A stretch of 64,000 bases of DNA from contig OX638132.1 in assembly GCA_951804985.1 (NCBI GenBank), positions 106,673,737 to 106,737,736 of the forward strand. The letters run 5' to 3'. Origin of the DNA: Dryomyza anilis (taxonomy: Eukaryota; Arthropoda; Insecta; Diptera; Dryomyzidae). The notes below the pieces were generated by a model that was not told the DNA's origin, ran no database searches, and saw only the letters and a program-made list of their open reading frames with translations. Both the position numbers and the translations under genes were made by a program. Positions 35,227 to 46,493 of the stretch are shown in pieces (position 1 is the first letter of the stretch; every line of letters starts with the position of its first letter).

Positions 35227-35884
35227 AAAAGCTTGATTCTTATAATATAAATTTAAATATTGAATATGTAAATCCATATAATAGCGAGCCCTGGTTATGA
35301 ATAAATACGTTTTGCTCTCGGAGTAGTTTTAGGCGCAAATTTACGCGAAAAACACCAATGGTGTGAAAGATTGTACATCTACTCGGCGAGTACCATGATA
35401 AATCACAAAGTAGTATTACGCGGCAGCTCCTCTCCAAACGGAAAAAAATTGTTACATTTTAAATGCATATAGGTAATTTCACATCAAATCGACAGGGTTT
35501 TAAATTTTTTTCTTCGATTTTCATGAAATTTAGTTTACACCTTTGAATAGATAAAAAAAATAGAAGTTTTTTTCGAAATTCGAAAATTTAACAAAATTAT
35601 GATGCTTCAAAAAATCACAACTTTTCTTTATAGAGGTAATTTCGAAAGCTGTTATCTAGGTCAATAACGTTGCAAAATTCTCCATTATATCGAAAAAAAA
35701 CCTCTCAAAATTTTAGATAGTATATTAATAAATAAAGGAACTGAACTAATTTTGAAAAAAATTTGAGCCAAATCAAAATAGCTGTTTTTGCCGAAAAATA
35801 AAATACACGAATACTTGGTTTAAAAAAAAATTGACGATGAATATGAAATATTATGCAATTAATACGTTCTGACAACGTTTTTTT

Positions 35885-36518
35885 ATACCCTACACTAAGA
35901 GTGAAAGAGTATATTCAATTTGGTACGCCGTTTGTAACACCCAGAAGGAAGCATATCTGGTATGGAAAAGTATATATATTCTTGATCAGCATGACATCCT
36001 GAGTCGATTTAGAGATGTCCGTCTGTCTGTCTGTTGAAATCCCTACTACTTAAACAATTGAAGAGTTAGATAAATGAAACTTATAATTTAGATTACTTAT
36101 ATACCAACGCTGTATTGGCGAGATCGGACCATTGTGACCTGTGATCTGACCATTTATATTCAAAAATACCTCATATTAAATTTACATCTACAGATCAATT
36201 TTACTGTATACGTGCTTAGGTAAACTTTTTTGGTCAAATATATATTGAAATCATGCTCAAATATATAAAAATAATGTTTTCCGCCGATACGACTTGTGGT
36301 TCCAAAAAAAATCGTAATTCGGCACACGTACCCATTTGGAAATATGGGTATATGAATGGAAATTCTTCAGCGATTGAAAGTTTGTAATTATTTTCAACAA
36401 CTTTGAATGGTAACCACACATATGTGTAGGGGATTTAGACCGACTATAATTTTGATAATACTGTCATAATAACACCAAATTTAAAATTTCCCATGTGATC
36501 TAACCTTCCCAACTGGTG
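35885..36518 (-). mobile_element. Mini-me-like element, subfamily 1
   Basis: Full-length copy in minus orientation, from ATACCCTACACTAAGAGTG to CCTTCCCAACTGGT. The hairpin arm near the end is damaged (only TTAGACCGACTATAA remains). Confidence 0.8.
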
Positions 36519-37411
36519 TTTTGTTCTCTTACATAAAATTAAAAGTGAGACTTTTGAAGTAAATGTTCCACTTTTAAAATTAAGGTGTCACATTAAAATG
36601 TAAAATGTATTTAAAATTAAAAGTAAACACCTTGAAATTTAAAGTTTTCTAATACGGCTGACTTTCATAGCCGTGTTGCACACCTGCAACATACCAAACA
36701 AAAAAAATAAAAAAAATTAAATTATAAATTTCATTTATCACAATTTGAAAATCAAAACGTACGCGGATTTGAGATAAGAGTTATGTCTTTCAGCAAATCG
36801 TCTATAAGGAATTTATACAGGCTACAATTAAAGTTTGATTCAGGAATGCAACTTTTTGCAGGTTTCTTCATATATGCATTTAATTTTTTTTAAATAAATT
36901 ATAATAAGAAATATATTTTTTATATAGTTCTTATAAATTTCATCCAAAAATTAAGACTTGCCTCTTAAAGGGTTATTTTATATTTAATTTGTTTGCTGTT
37001 AATTAAGCAATAAACAATAAAACACGATCAATGATTTGCTTATTGATTTATTTAGAAAACAATAGTCTATAGAAATATCAAAATGTTTTTGTTTAGTCTA
37101 AAACAGGGTAAAACAAAAGTTTACAACAGGCTTACTGCTATGGAAAATATAATTTATAATACTTGATAACAATGCAAATTCACGAGTAATAAACTAAAGA
37201 ATACTGCATATATTTAAATTCGTTCATATATTAAAGATACTTAAAATGTACGCAACATTATCTTAAGTAGTACTAAGTACATTGTTTTAAGTGCAATTAA
37301 ATAATAATTGTATTATAAAAAATATATAAAAATAAGTACAATTAGAAAATTAACTACGAAATATAATAGAAATAAAATTTTCTACGAATAACATTAAATG
37401 TACTACAGACG

Positions 37412-39088
37412 TTAATGAGTCTTTCCGTTTTTAGAATTCTGCTGACCATCAATCATATTTTGCAGTTCATCGCCGGTTTCTGCCACATCTTCGCATTGTG
37501 ATTTTTTACCAAATCGTTCGCCATCTTCAATCGTCTCAGGCAGTGGTTTGTTGTGTGTCTCAGGCAGCAACAGCGATAGCAGGCCTCCCGTAAAAGCTAA
37601 AGCACCGCAAATAATAAGCGGAAGTGGCCGCCAAATTTCCCCAAGCAAATTTAAATAGGGCGCAAGAATACCGCCAATTCGAGCCACCATCGACGATGCG
37701 CCTAAACCGACATTGCGCACCACCGTCGGAAATTGTTCTGCGGAGAATATGTAAATGGTGCCGTATGATGCAGTGATTGCCAGTTTACCTAACATGGCGA
37801 ATAGAATCACCAGCCAATTCATATCAGCAGGTACAATTATCGTCAGCAGAAGCGCTGTGCCGGCTACTAGCATGCAGCCGCATAGTATGGTACGACGACC
37901 CCATCTATTAAGCGTCATCATCAGAAAAATGTATGCCGGAATTTCAACGGCACCGGAAATGAGAAAGTTGAGCAAAACATTTCCGCCCAAATTATTCGTG
38001 TTCCACGAAAGCCCATAGTATGTGCCACTATTAACAAACCAGTCAAAGAAAATCAACAGGGTTTTTCTTCTTAAATTCGGGTACTTAAGTAGGTCAAATA
38101 CTGAGGCTGCCTTCTCGTTTGAATTATGCACGTCATTCTTTTTCTTGTCCTGTTCCTCTTCGTTTAGATTGTCGTACACCTCCTGCGGTATTGTTACACG
38201 ATTCACCCGCGCCGCCTTTTCAATTACCACAATAGCCTCCTCTTTCCGATTCTTCGAGAGCAACCAGCGCGCTGATTCTGGTATTACCCAATGATAGCAC
38301 ATAAATAGCAGGCCTGGAATCGTTAGCGCAATCTGCAGCCAACGCCAATCGTGAATGAAATACGCAAAGCCCGCTGTTAGCATGAATCCCACCGAAAAGA
38401 ACATCTGCACGGTGACACCAGCGAAAAGTCTATAGGATGGTCCCACCATTTCCATCGCAATGACATATGCCACAAGAAATACGCCGGATGTTGTAGCGCC
38501 TACAATCATGCGTGAGACCGTGTACGACAAATACTCCGGTGCTATGCCTGCCAATACGCCGAAAACCACTTGAATGACTAGCGAAGCAAAGAAGATTGGC
38601 TTGCGTCCATACTTGTCCGAAAGTTGGCCAAATATGATGCTGCCGAGAAGAACGCCTACCATGAAAAGCGAATCGCTGGTTGCTGTGAGCAGGCTGCGAC
38701 TGCAGACCATGTTCCACTCGGTGACTGCGCTGTTTTGGTATTTGGAGTGATCGTAAATGTATCGATCACATTGCACTGTGCGGTTGCTTACGGCGGTGGA
38801 GCCGTTCGCATATTCGTTGTCGTAGTACTGGCAGGTCGAAAACCGCCCTGTGACGCTGTCCAATGGGTAGCTTAAATTCCACAGGGCGCTAGGCAGCGAG
38901 TCGTACGTTACGTTCGGCTGATCGGTCTCGAATGGAAGTTCGCAACGGAAGTCCGGTCGAGCGAGCAAAAACACACCGGCCAATTTGTGAAAGGCGCATG
39001 AAATGGCTGGCAGACACAACAGAAAATATATCTGTTTCTGGTAGCGGCCAAAGTCGCCCAGGTACGTGATGACTTCATCATAGCCCAT
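37412..39088 (-). CDS. Orct: Organic cation transporter, Orct-like (MFS, SLC22)
   Basis: A single open exon of 558 residues. The open frame extends to 39112 through a GTG, but the first ATG, at 39088, gives MGYDEVITYLGDFGRYQ, matching the start of the paralogue at 60786. Features in order: TM1 at about residues 20-42, an extracellular loop with N-glycosylation sites (NVT, NGS, NRT) and Cys residues, the MFS signature GQLSDKYGRKP at 154-164, the SLC22 motif PESARWLLSK at about 270 after TM6, a charged cytosolic loop, then FSAEQFPTVVRNVGLG in the second half. Twelve membrane segments are expected, with uptake or efflux of organic cations at the plasma membrane. I recognise the Drosophila Orct family, but cannot say whether this copy corresponds to Orct or Orct2. 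Its 3' end was duplicated to 33885-33925. A possible AATAAA lies on the minus strand at 37052-37047. Confidence 0.95.
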   Translation of the reverse strand: MGYDEVITYLGDFGRYQKQIYFLLCLPAISCAFHKLAGVFLLARPDFRCELPFETDQPNVTYDSLPSALWNLSYPLDSVTGRFSTCQYYDNEYANGSTAVSNRTVQCDRYIYDHSKYQNSAVTEWNMVCSRSLLTATSDSLFMVGVLLGSIIFGQLSDKYGRKPIFFASLVIQVVFGVLAGIAPEYLSYTVSRMIVGATTSGVFLVAYVIAMEMVGPSYRLFAGVTVQMFFSVGFMLTAGFAYFIHDWRWLQIALTIPGLLFMCYHWVIPESARWLLSKNRKEEAIVVIEKAARVNRVTIPQEVYDNLNEEEQDKKKNDVHNSNEKAASVFDLLKYPNLRRKTLLIFFDWFVNSGTYYGLSWNTNNLGGNVLLNFLISGAVEIPAYIFLMMTLNRWGRRTILCGCMLVAGTALLLTIIVPADMNWLVILFAMLGKLAITASYGTIYIFSAEQFPTVVRNVGLGASSMVARIGGILAPYLNLLGEIWRPLPLIICGALAFTGGLLSLLLPETHNKPLPETIEDGERFGKKSQCEDVAETGDELQNMIDGQQNSKNGKTH

Positions 39089-40513
39089 CGCGTCGTTTGT
39101 TCGCTCTAGCACTTCGTCTCTTTAGGAATTTCTTTTTTCAGCCGTCCTTTCACAAAAAGGCGCTTTGATTCGAAGAATCAAAGGTACTTTAACCAATTAA
39201 ACTTGGCCTTGGCAACGAAACAAATATCGAAAGAAGAAACTTCGAAGATTATTTGAAAAAGCACTCTGCACACGCGGTACGTGGTTCTTTATCGTACGTT
39301 ATGGCGCACAGTTTGTTCACGTCGTCGTTGTTGTTGGTAATTTTTTTGTTTGTTATAAATAAATGAATTTAAGCAAGAATACAAACGATGACTGGGTATG
39401 ACGTAGTAGTTTTCAAAAACAGCAACAGCTGGTTGCTGGTTTGGCTTTTGGCGGTTATTAAATGACCGACGATTGCAAAAAACTGTTCTTGGAAGTTCTT
39501 CTTAGCTGCAGAAATGTCGATTGATGTCAATTAAGCTTTGCACCGTATTTTTCTCTTGGTAACGACCGGACGTACTTTTTTGTACTTGCCACGCCACCGC
39601 TCGTTCTAACGTAGCGTCCACGATCGCTGCCGACTCACGACTGTTTATTGTACGCTCCACAGAAACGAAATACGGGTCTGCTAATATCTGTGAGTGATTT
39701 GTGAACTTTTATTTATGAGTTTGCGACGCATTCTCGATTGCTCCCTCTCTCTGGTTTTTCATTTTACTCATATCTACTAGTACCAATCTGGCTTTTGAGC
39801 TTTTATCTATGTTTAGGTACTCAGCAAATTTCAGTAGACCAATACAGACACTTCGCATTGATTAAAACAGTTATAACGATTTTAAATATTTTTAAATATT
39901 TACATATATTGAGATAAATGTCAGGAAATAGGGATTTAAATTGAATTCTGAATTTTATGGAGATATCGCTGTTCCATACACGATTAATATAGTTATGTAG
40001 TAAGACTTCCAATCCTGTGATTTATCTATTATACGATCCGAATCGAATTCAAAGTTCGGAAATATGGCTTCACAGGATTTTTGACACCTGGGACACAACT
40101 GCTCTTTGCACTAGGCAGTGCAAAAAAAAGAATATAAAAAATTGTCAAGCCATTCGGTAAACCGGCCCAAAAATTAGAAAAATTAAACAAGTGACCTCAA
40201 TATGTAGCTGTCCGTCCGTATCGCTCAAGAATATCAAATGGCAGCTAGCCTAAGATCTATTACACTTCTCCGATCACGATCCAAATGAAATCGATGACTA
40301 CCCAAATTATTAAAGACAAATTGAACAAATTGAATTGAATTTGTCCCTATTACGTATGTAGCCATTGAATTCTCGGTTTAATTGCTTTAAACGAACAATA
40401 TTAATTGTCAATTTAAGATGAAAAAGAGCAATATATTCACACAGTCCCTGAGCCAGGGGGGGATATTGGGATTCTGAGGGGTTCTTAGTGAAATTTCGTA
40501 ATTTTTAGTTTTT
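39089..40513. other. Upstream region of the Orct-like gene, no further gene seen
   Basis: Base composition is less AT-rich up to about 39700, as expected for a leader and promoter of the minus-strand gene; no TATA box is obvious. The remainder is AT-rich without identifiable elements. Confidence 0.35.
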
Positions 40514-41190
40514 ATACCCTACACTAAGAGTGAAAGGATATATTCAGTTTGGTACGCCGTTTGTAACACCCAGAAGGAAGCATCTCCGGTATGGAAAAGT
40601 ATATATATTCTTGATCAGCATGACCTCCTGAGTCGATTCAGCGATCTCCGTCTCTCCGTCTGTCTGTCTGTTGAAATACCTCCTACTTTTAAAATTGAAG
40701 AGCTAGATAAATGAAACTTATAACTTAGATTACTAATATACCTACGCTGTATGTGCGAAAAAATTGGCGAGTTCTCACTTATGTTCAAATACCTCATATA
40801 AAATGTACATATAAAGATCAATTTTTATGTATAGTGCTTAGATAAACTTTTTTGTTCAAATATATATTGACATCATGCTCAAATACATGATAATAATGTT
40901 TTCCGGCGAAAAGACTTGTGGTTCACAAAAAAAAAAAATCGAAATTCGGTACACCTACCCATTTGTAAATATGGGTATCAAATGAATGGAAATTCTTCAG
41001 TTATTGAATGTTTGTAGTTATTTTCAGGATTCGTATACCCTGGTGACCTACATATCACTTTGAATGGTAACCACACATATGTGTAGGGTATTTATAGTCG
41101 GCTTAGACCGACTATAATTTTGATAATCCTAACTATCATAATTACACCTACTTTAAAATTTCCCATGTGATCTAACCTTCCCAACTGGTT
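40514..41190 (-). mobile_element. Mini-me-like element, subfamily 1
   Basis: Complete, from ATACCCTACACTAAGAGTGA to CCTTCCCAACTGGTT, with hairpin AGTCGGCTTAGACCGACT near 41096 and a short (GTCT)n at about 40650-40670. Confidence 0.85.
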
Positions 41191-41930
41191 ATTAATAAAA
41201 TTCGATTTAAAACAAATATTACTTGCATCAGGGATATAATATAAAATCGTAAATCTCGACATAAGATATCGATGTAAGATATACAAGAAAAATAAAATCA
41301 GTACTATATAAAAAAAATATTCAGTTCCGGATCTGATTCGAAGATTTTTAAAATAGCCGTTCCGGTTTTGTTTCCAGTTCCAACAAAACAAATTAAATGG
41401 GTTCCGATTCTGGTTCCACACATTTTTTTTAAACAACGGTACCTATTCCAAAATTCCGATTCCGGTTCTTGTTCTCTGCTTCTATCAAATTTTTACAAAA
41501 TAAGGACCCAAAAAGATCCAATTTGACAAAAAAAAATATCAAATGACGCAAATCCTAGTTGCACTTTAAAGTGATAAATATGCCAAATAATTTTCTTTAT
41601 ATATTAAAAAAATAAATTAATATTTTCTCAATTTTAAATGCATGAAAATATATCACCCCATTCTATAAAATGCTAATTCGGTTGACTATTTTTAATGTTA
41701 TTCCATTTTTGAATTCTTTATATCCTGTCAAATTTTGGTGCGGATCGGTGGATCCTATCCAACATTATAACCAAAAATGTTCTTAGCATAAATAAACAAT
41801 TTTGAAAATTTTCAATTCATATTGGACTTAGTATACTTACTTGGAAGATTTAGAATTTTATAATTCCCTAAGTAGACTTACAAATTTTGTTTTTTTTTTA
41901 ATATGGGAGGGTCGATATCATTCATATATC
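41191..41930. other. AT-rich DNA, nothing identified
   Basis: Contains several TTCCGATTC/GTTCCGGTT-like words near 41320-41475 that may be a decayed simple repeat; no gene. Confidence 0.3.
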
Positions 41931-42593
41931 GGCCATTCCACGTCAAACCGGACACTTTTGAGATTTACTATTTCGTTGAAACTTTGCACTCATATTCTAT
42001 GTCGAAAAATAATTTAAACGTGTTTCATGTTTTATAAAAAAAAATAATTTCTGGCAGTTCTACCCAGAAAGTTTAGAACTGCCAGGAAAAAAATAGTTTT
42101 AAAATAGTAAGCGTTGAAGTCCCACTCTAAATTTTTCAGTGTTGAACATAGTGTTGAATTGAACAAAAAATTATGTGCTTACCACCTGAATCGGTTTTAA
42201 AACTTTTGAACCATCATTTCATATTATTTTTGTATTAGATGTTTTAAAAAAGAGTAAACCATTAAAAAGAGCTATTCATTACCTTTCAATTATGTGCTGA
42301 CCACCAAAATCGGGCTTAAAACTTTCGGACCATCATTTCTTATTATGTTTTTTATTAGAGATTTAAAAAAAAAGTAAATCATTAGAAATAGCTATTCATT
42401 ACCTTTCAAATGAGACCAAATTGTTTAATATTGAACATATAGTTCACGTTCTATAGTAGTTTAACTAAATGCAAAATGTTAAAATTTTCAATTTATTAAA
42501 GAGTAAAACTGATATTTTTTGGCACAGAACCTGTCTGTAAAATTTCAAAAAGATCGGAGCTCATGAAGTCATTTTTTGTTGACGTGGAATGGC
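41931..42593. mobile_element. TIR MITE related to the GGCCATTCC family
   Basis: The ends GGCCATTCCACGTCAA and TTGACGTGGAATGGC are inverted. The first nine bases equal those of the element at 22635-23129, and the rest of the TIR differs. Two internal stretches of about 130 bp (around 42170 and 42290, both with TATGTGCTxACCACC and ACCATCATTTC) are tandem copies. Confidence 0.75.
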
Positions 42594-42709
42594 AGATATT
42601 TGAAGAAAAACGTTTTCTTTCCATTTTAGTTTTTCGTGAAAATATTGAGTCATTATTTTCGGCCGGGATTATTTCAAAATAAATTTAAGATTTGAAAATA
42701 CATAATCCG

Positions 42710-43920
42710 AATGAATAAAAAAAACTCTCTCTTTAAAATTATATTATTTTTTGTAAAAACGGCTGTAGCTATAAAAACGGTAGTAGATTCGGATATTAAT
42801 TTCTATGTCCAAAATCCGGCATCGTTCCGTTCACGTAGTTATTGTGCAAAAACGCCTTTTGAAGTCTACACTAAGAAAACAAAGATGGTTACCAAAAATA
42901 TCACAGCCCTAAATATCAAGTTATTTACAAATTATTTAGATCGGCTTTGAGACAAACATCTGACAAATACGATAAATATTTCTGGCAACCATCTTTCAAA
43001 TTTACGATTATTTATAGCAACCATCAATTAAACATCTTACAAATAGGAAAATAGTTGTGGAATATTTGGAAAAGGTACTCCATTAGAATTCGCGGAGTAA
43101 TTTTTATTGAATTAAAATAAAATGAATCAAATGTATTTTTATTTATTCTAAAACAGTATCATGGTTATACATCGCCATTGTATTTATAAATCCTTCGAAG
43201 GTAAAATTGTACAACGACTTGAGACGTCTTCGCGGAATAGCAAAGTTTTTTATCATCAAAGTAAACTCTGAAATAAATGTTTTCCATTACGTTTTGATAG
43301 TTTTAATCCCAGGAAATTTTATTTTCACTTTTACCTTTAAAATTTAATTTTTAAGTTGACATTTTTTTACACTATTGGATTTACTTAATTGTTGTGGACC
43401 TTTTTTATAGTAGTCAAATGTCAAAATAACTTAAGATTTTTTTGCAAATGTCCAAGAAATCAGAATGTTTGCTATCAGTCAACTGCAAATATCTCAATTA
43501 TCATTGCTGTTGTGGCAAACATCTCGTAACTATCTGCATATATGTCATATTTAAAAAATATAAATAGCTTTGCTGCAACTTTATTGAAACTTATGGGATG
43601 TTTGAATATTTGCTACAAGGCGTAAATTTAAACAGTTAGTTGCAGCAAGACTTTCATAAACATCTTGTTTTCTTAGTGTACATACAACACGCATACGACA
43701 CTGTATTTACGTCCAGTTTACGTACCGTTCCGATTACATCCCGTAAATACGTTTACGCATTATAGTTATGTCAATGTTCAGTACCATTTTTGGGAATGCT
43801 GCATTTAAATTGGAGTTTATTGGGATATTTTATATTTAATTTCATATGTAAATCGTATTGCTTTACGTTCCGTAAACGGTATATATGTCCGTACGTTATA
43901 TATTTTCTGTAGCCACTTTG
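42710..43920. repeat. GTAAATACGG dispersed element, split by a MITE
   Basis: The left part (GTAGATTCGGATATTAATTT) matches 10110-10160, and the right part (CCCGTAAATACG, TTACGTTCCGTAAACGGT) matches 10340-10500. The gap is filled by the MITE at 42867-43680. Confidence 0.6.
42867..43680. mobile_element. TIR MITE with TACACTAAGAAAACAA ends
   Basis: The left end TACACTAAGAAAACAAAG is matched by TCTTGTTTTCTTAGTGTA at the right. The terminal TA on both sides could be a TA target duplication of Tc1/mariner type. 814 bp, non-coding. An internally related piece lacking the ends is at 24460-24940. Confidence 0.75.
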
Positions 43921-44040
43921 AAAAGCCATTTAAGAAAATAACGTACTAATATTGGTAAAAAGTTATAACAAAAATGTATACTTGTATAATTTAAATTTTT
44001 AAAATTTAATAATGAGAATTTGATAAATTTGTACATTTAT

Positions 44041-44860
44041 CGAAACCGTTACAAATCTTAAACCCGTAATCAAAACGAGTGCTCACTCACGTTTTGGTTA
44101 CTCTCACCACCCGAAACGAAACACCCGAGTGGAAATTAGTTAAGGTTAGTATTCTTATCCGTCCCTGATAAGAATACGATAAGGCATCCCTACCAAAGGC
44201 CACCTGAAATGATACTGATTTAAATCTCTGATTTGAAATCAGGCTGCCTGATCAGACAATGCGATCCAGAACTAAATTTCCACTCGGTCAGTTATTCGTT
44301 TCAGATTCAATATTGGGTACAAACACAATTTTTTAAAATACTAAAGCAAATCGCGGGACCAAATGTTGTTTATATTCAAAATCTGTATTTTCGTTAATTT
44401 ATCCAAAATCATAAAATTACTTAGCAGTCGTATATCTTTACCTAATAACTTCGAACCGGTATACAGAAACCGTTTGGTTACAAATCTTAAACCCGTAACC
44501 AAAACGAGTGAGAAACCACCCGAAACGAAACACCCAAGTGGAAATTAGTTAAGGTTAGCTTTATTTCGTATCCGTCCCTGATAAGAATACGATAAGGCAT
44601 CCCTACCAAAGGCCACCTGAAATGATACTGATTTAAATCCCTGATTTGAAATCAGGCTTCCTGATCAGACACTGCGATCCAGAACTAAATTTCTACTCGG
44701 GCAGTTATTCGTTTCAGATTCAATATTGGGTACAAACACAATTTTTTAAAATACTAAAGCAAATCGCGGGACCAAATGTTGTTTATATTCAAAATCTGTA
44801 TTTATCCAAAATCATAAAATTACTTAGTACTCGTATATCTTTACCCAATAAACATTTCAT
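44041..44860. repeat. 413-bp tandem duplication
   Basis: The unit from about CAAATCTTAAACCCGTAA through GATAAGAATACGATAAGGCA and TCGCGGGACCAAATGTTG to ATCATAAAATTACTTAG is present twice; CTAAAGCAAATCGCGGG at 44341 recurs at 44754. Copies differ by small indels. ORFs at 44363 and 44646 are shadows. Confidence 0.8.
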
Positions 44861-45241
44861 CAAGCTCTAGCGAATATTTGTGATTTTCCTTGTTTTCAAT
44901 AATATTTTTTGACTATTCCCCAAGCTTTAATAATGAAGTCGGAATCATCACATATATAAAATAGTTCATATAAACTGTAGTCCGCTTCCGCAAACGCGGA
45001 GCATCCGCATTATTTTGACATCCGCGTCCGTTTTATATTCAAATTTTTTAGACATAACAATTTTAATGCAATTTTTATTAATAAATTGTGACTTAATTTA
45101 ATATTTTATGTACGATTAGAGCACAGCAATTATGTTGTAATGTTCTCAATAAATAAATATTTATTATTAGAAAAATAGAAAAGTTATCCGATTTCTTAGT
45201 ATGTTATTCCGATTGGCATCCAGATTCTAATCAAGCACTCA

Positions 45242-45554
45242 CACACCTAGCCTGAAACAACTTTAACCCAAAAGTCGTAAGACCAAATTCTTAAGAATAT
45301 GTTTCGGACGTCTCCCCGATTATTTTAAGACTAAAATAAAAAATATAGTAGGCAGGATTGTTAAAATCTCGAAGTTCGATTGATCAACAAAATATTTTAA
45401 AAAACCGCAAACAAATTTTAATCGGGATATTTTAAAAACCTGCGTACGATTTTTTTTTTTAAATTTAGTCTTAAAATACTCGGGAGGGACATCCCTCCTG
45501 AAAAACGATTTGCTCCCATGACTTTTGGGTTGAAAGTGTTTCAGGCTAGGCGTG
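45242..45554. mobile_element. TIR MITE (about 313 bp)
   Basis: The ends CACACCTAGCCTGAAACA and TGTTTCAGGCTAGGCGTG are inverted with one mismatch. A second inverted pair, ATTTTAAGACTAAA/TTTAGTCTTAAAAT, and CGGGATATTTTAAAAACC lie inside. No coding capacity. Confidence 0.7.
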
Positions 45555-45601
45555 CTCATACTCAGTATTTGAAGCAATATTAATATTCTGACTGATTTAT
45601 T

Positions 45602-46423
45602 ATACCCTACACTAAGAGTGAAAGGGTATATTCAGTTTGGTACGCCGTTTGTAACACCCAGAAGGAAGCATCTCCGGTATGGAAAAGTATATATATTCTT
45701 GATCAGCATGACCTCCTGAGTCGATTTAGCGATGTCCGTCTGCCTACTACTTTTAAAATTGAAGAGCTAGATAAATGAAACTTATAACTTAGATTACTAA
45801 TATACCTACGCTGTATGTGCGAAAAAATCGGTCCATTGTGACCTATGATCCGACCACTTATGTTCAAATACCTCATATAAAATGTACATATAAAGATCAA
45901 TTTTTATGTACACGTGCTTAGGTAAACTTTTTTGGTCAAATATATATTGATATCATGCTTAAATACATGATAATAATGTTTTCCGGCGAAAAGACAAAAA
46001 AAATCGTGACCTATGATCCGACCACTTATGTTCAAATACCTCATATAAAATGTACATATAAAGATCAATTTTTATGTACACGTGCTTAGGTAAACTTTTT
46101 TGGTCAAATATATATTGATATCATGCTTAAATACATGATACTAATGTTTTCCGGCGAAAAGACAAAAAAAATCGAAATTCGGTACACCTACCCATTTGTA
46201 AATATGGGTATCAAATGAATGGAAATTCTTCATCGATTAAATGTTTGTAGTTATTTTCAGGATTCGTATACCCTGGTGACCTATATATCACTTTGAATGG
46301 TAACCACACATATGTGTAGGGTATTTATAGTCGGCTTAGACCGACTATAATTTTGATAATCCTAACTATCATAATTACACCTACTTTAAAATTTCCCATG
46401 TGATCTAACCTTCCCAACTGGTT
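45602..46423 (-). mobile_element. Mini-me-like element with internal 168-bp duplication, subfamily 1
   Basis: Complete ends (ATACCCTACACTAAGAG and CTTCCCAACTGGTT) and hairpin. A segment starting ACCTATGATCCGACCACTT occurs at 45841 and again at 46009, an exact tandem duplication found in no other copy here. The (GTCY)n stretch is almost absent. Confidence 0.85.
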
Positions 46424-46493
46424 TTGAATTCCATTCAAAATACTTCAGCTAATATAATGAAATATATGCAATGAAATTGGAAGCATTTGAATA

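Larger units (their letters stand above)
33934..37452. repeat. Segmental duplication copy B
   Basis: Begins TATTTTGGACGATTTTT as at 31623, is interrupted by the mini-me element at 33951-34731, then continues AAAGATAATTTTATGTGC (copy A at 31639). It ends inside the coding end of the Orct-like gene, which shows that this is the parental side. Confidence 0.85.

Noticed and set aside
39089..39112. Longer start for the Orct-like gene (566 residues)
   Set aside because: The codon at 39112 is GTG, not ATG. The ATG at 39088 matches the start of the paralogue and is the sensible eukaryotic start.
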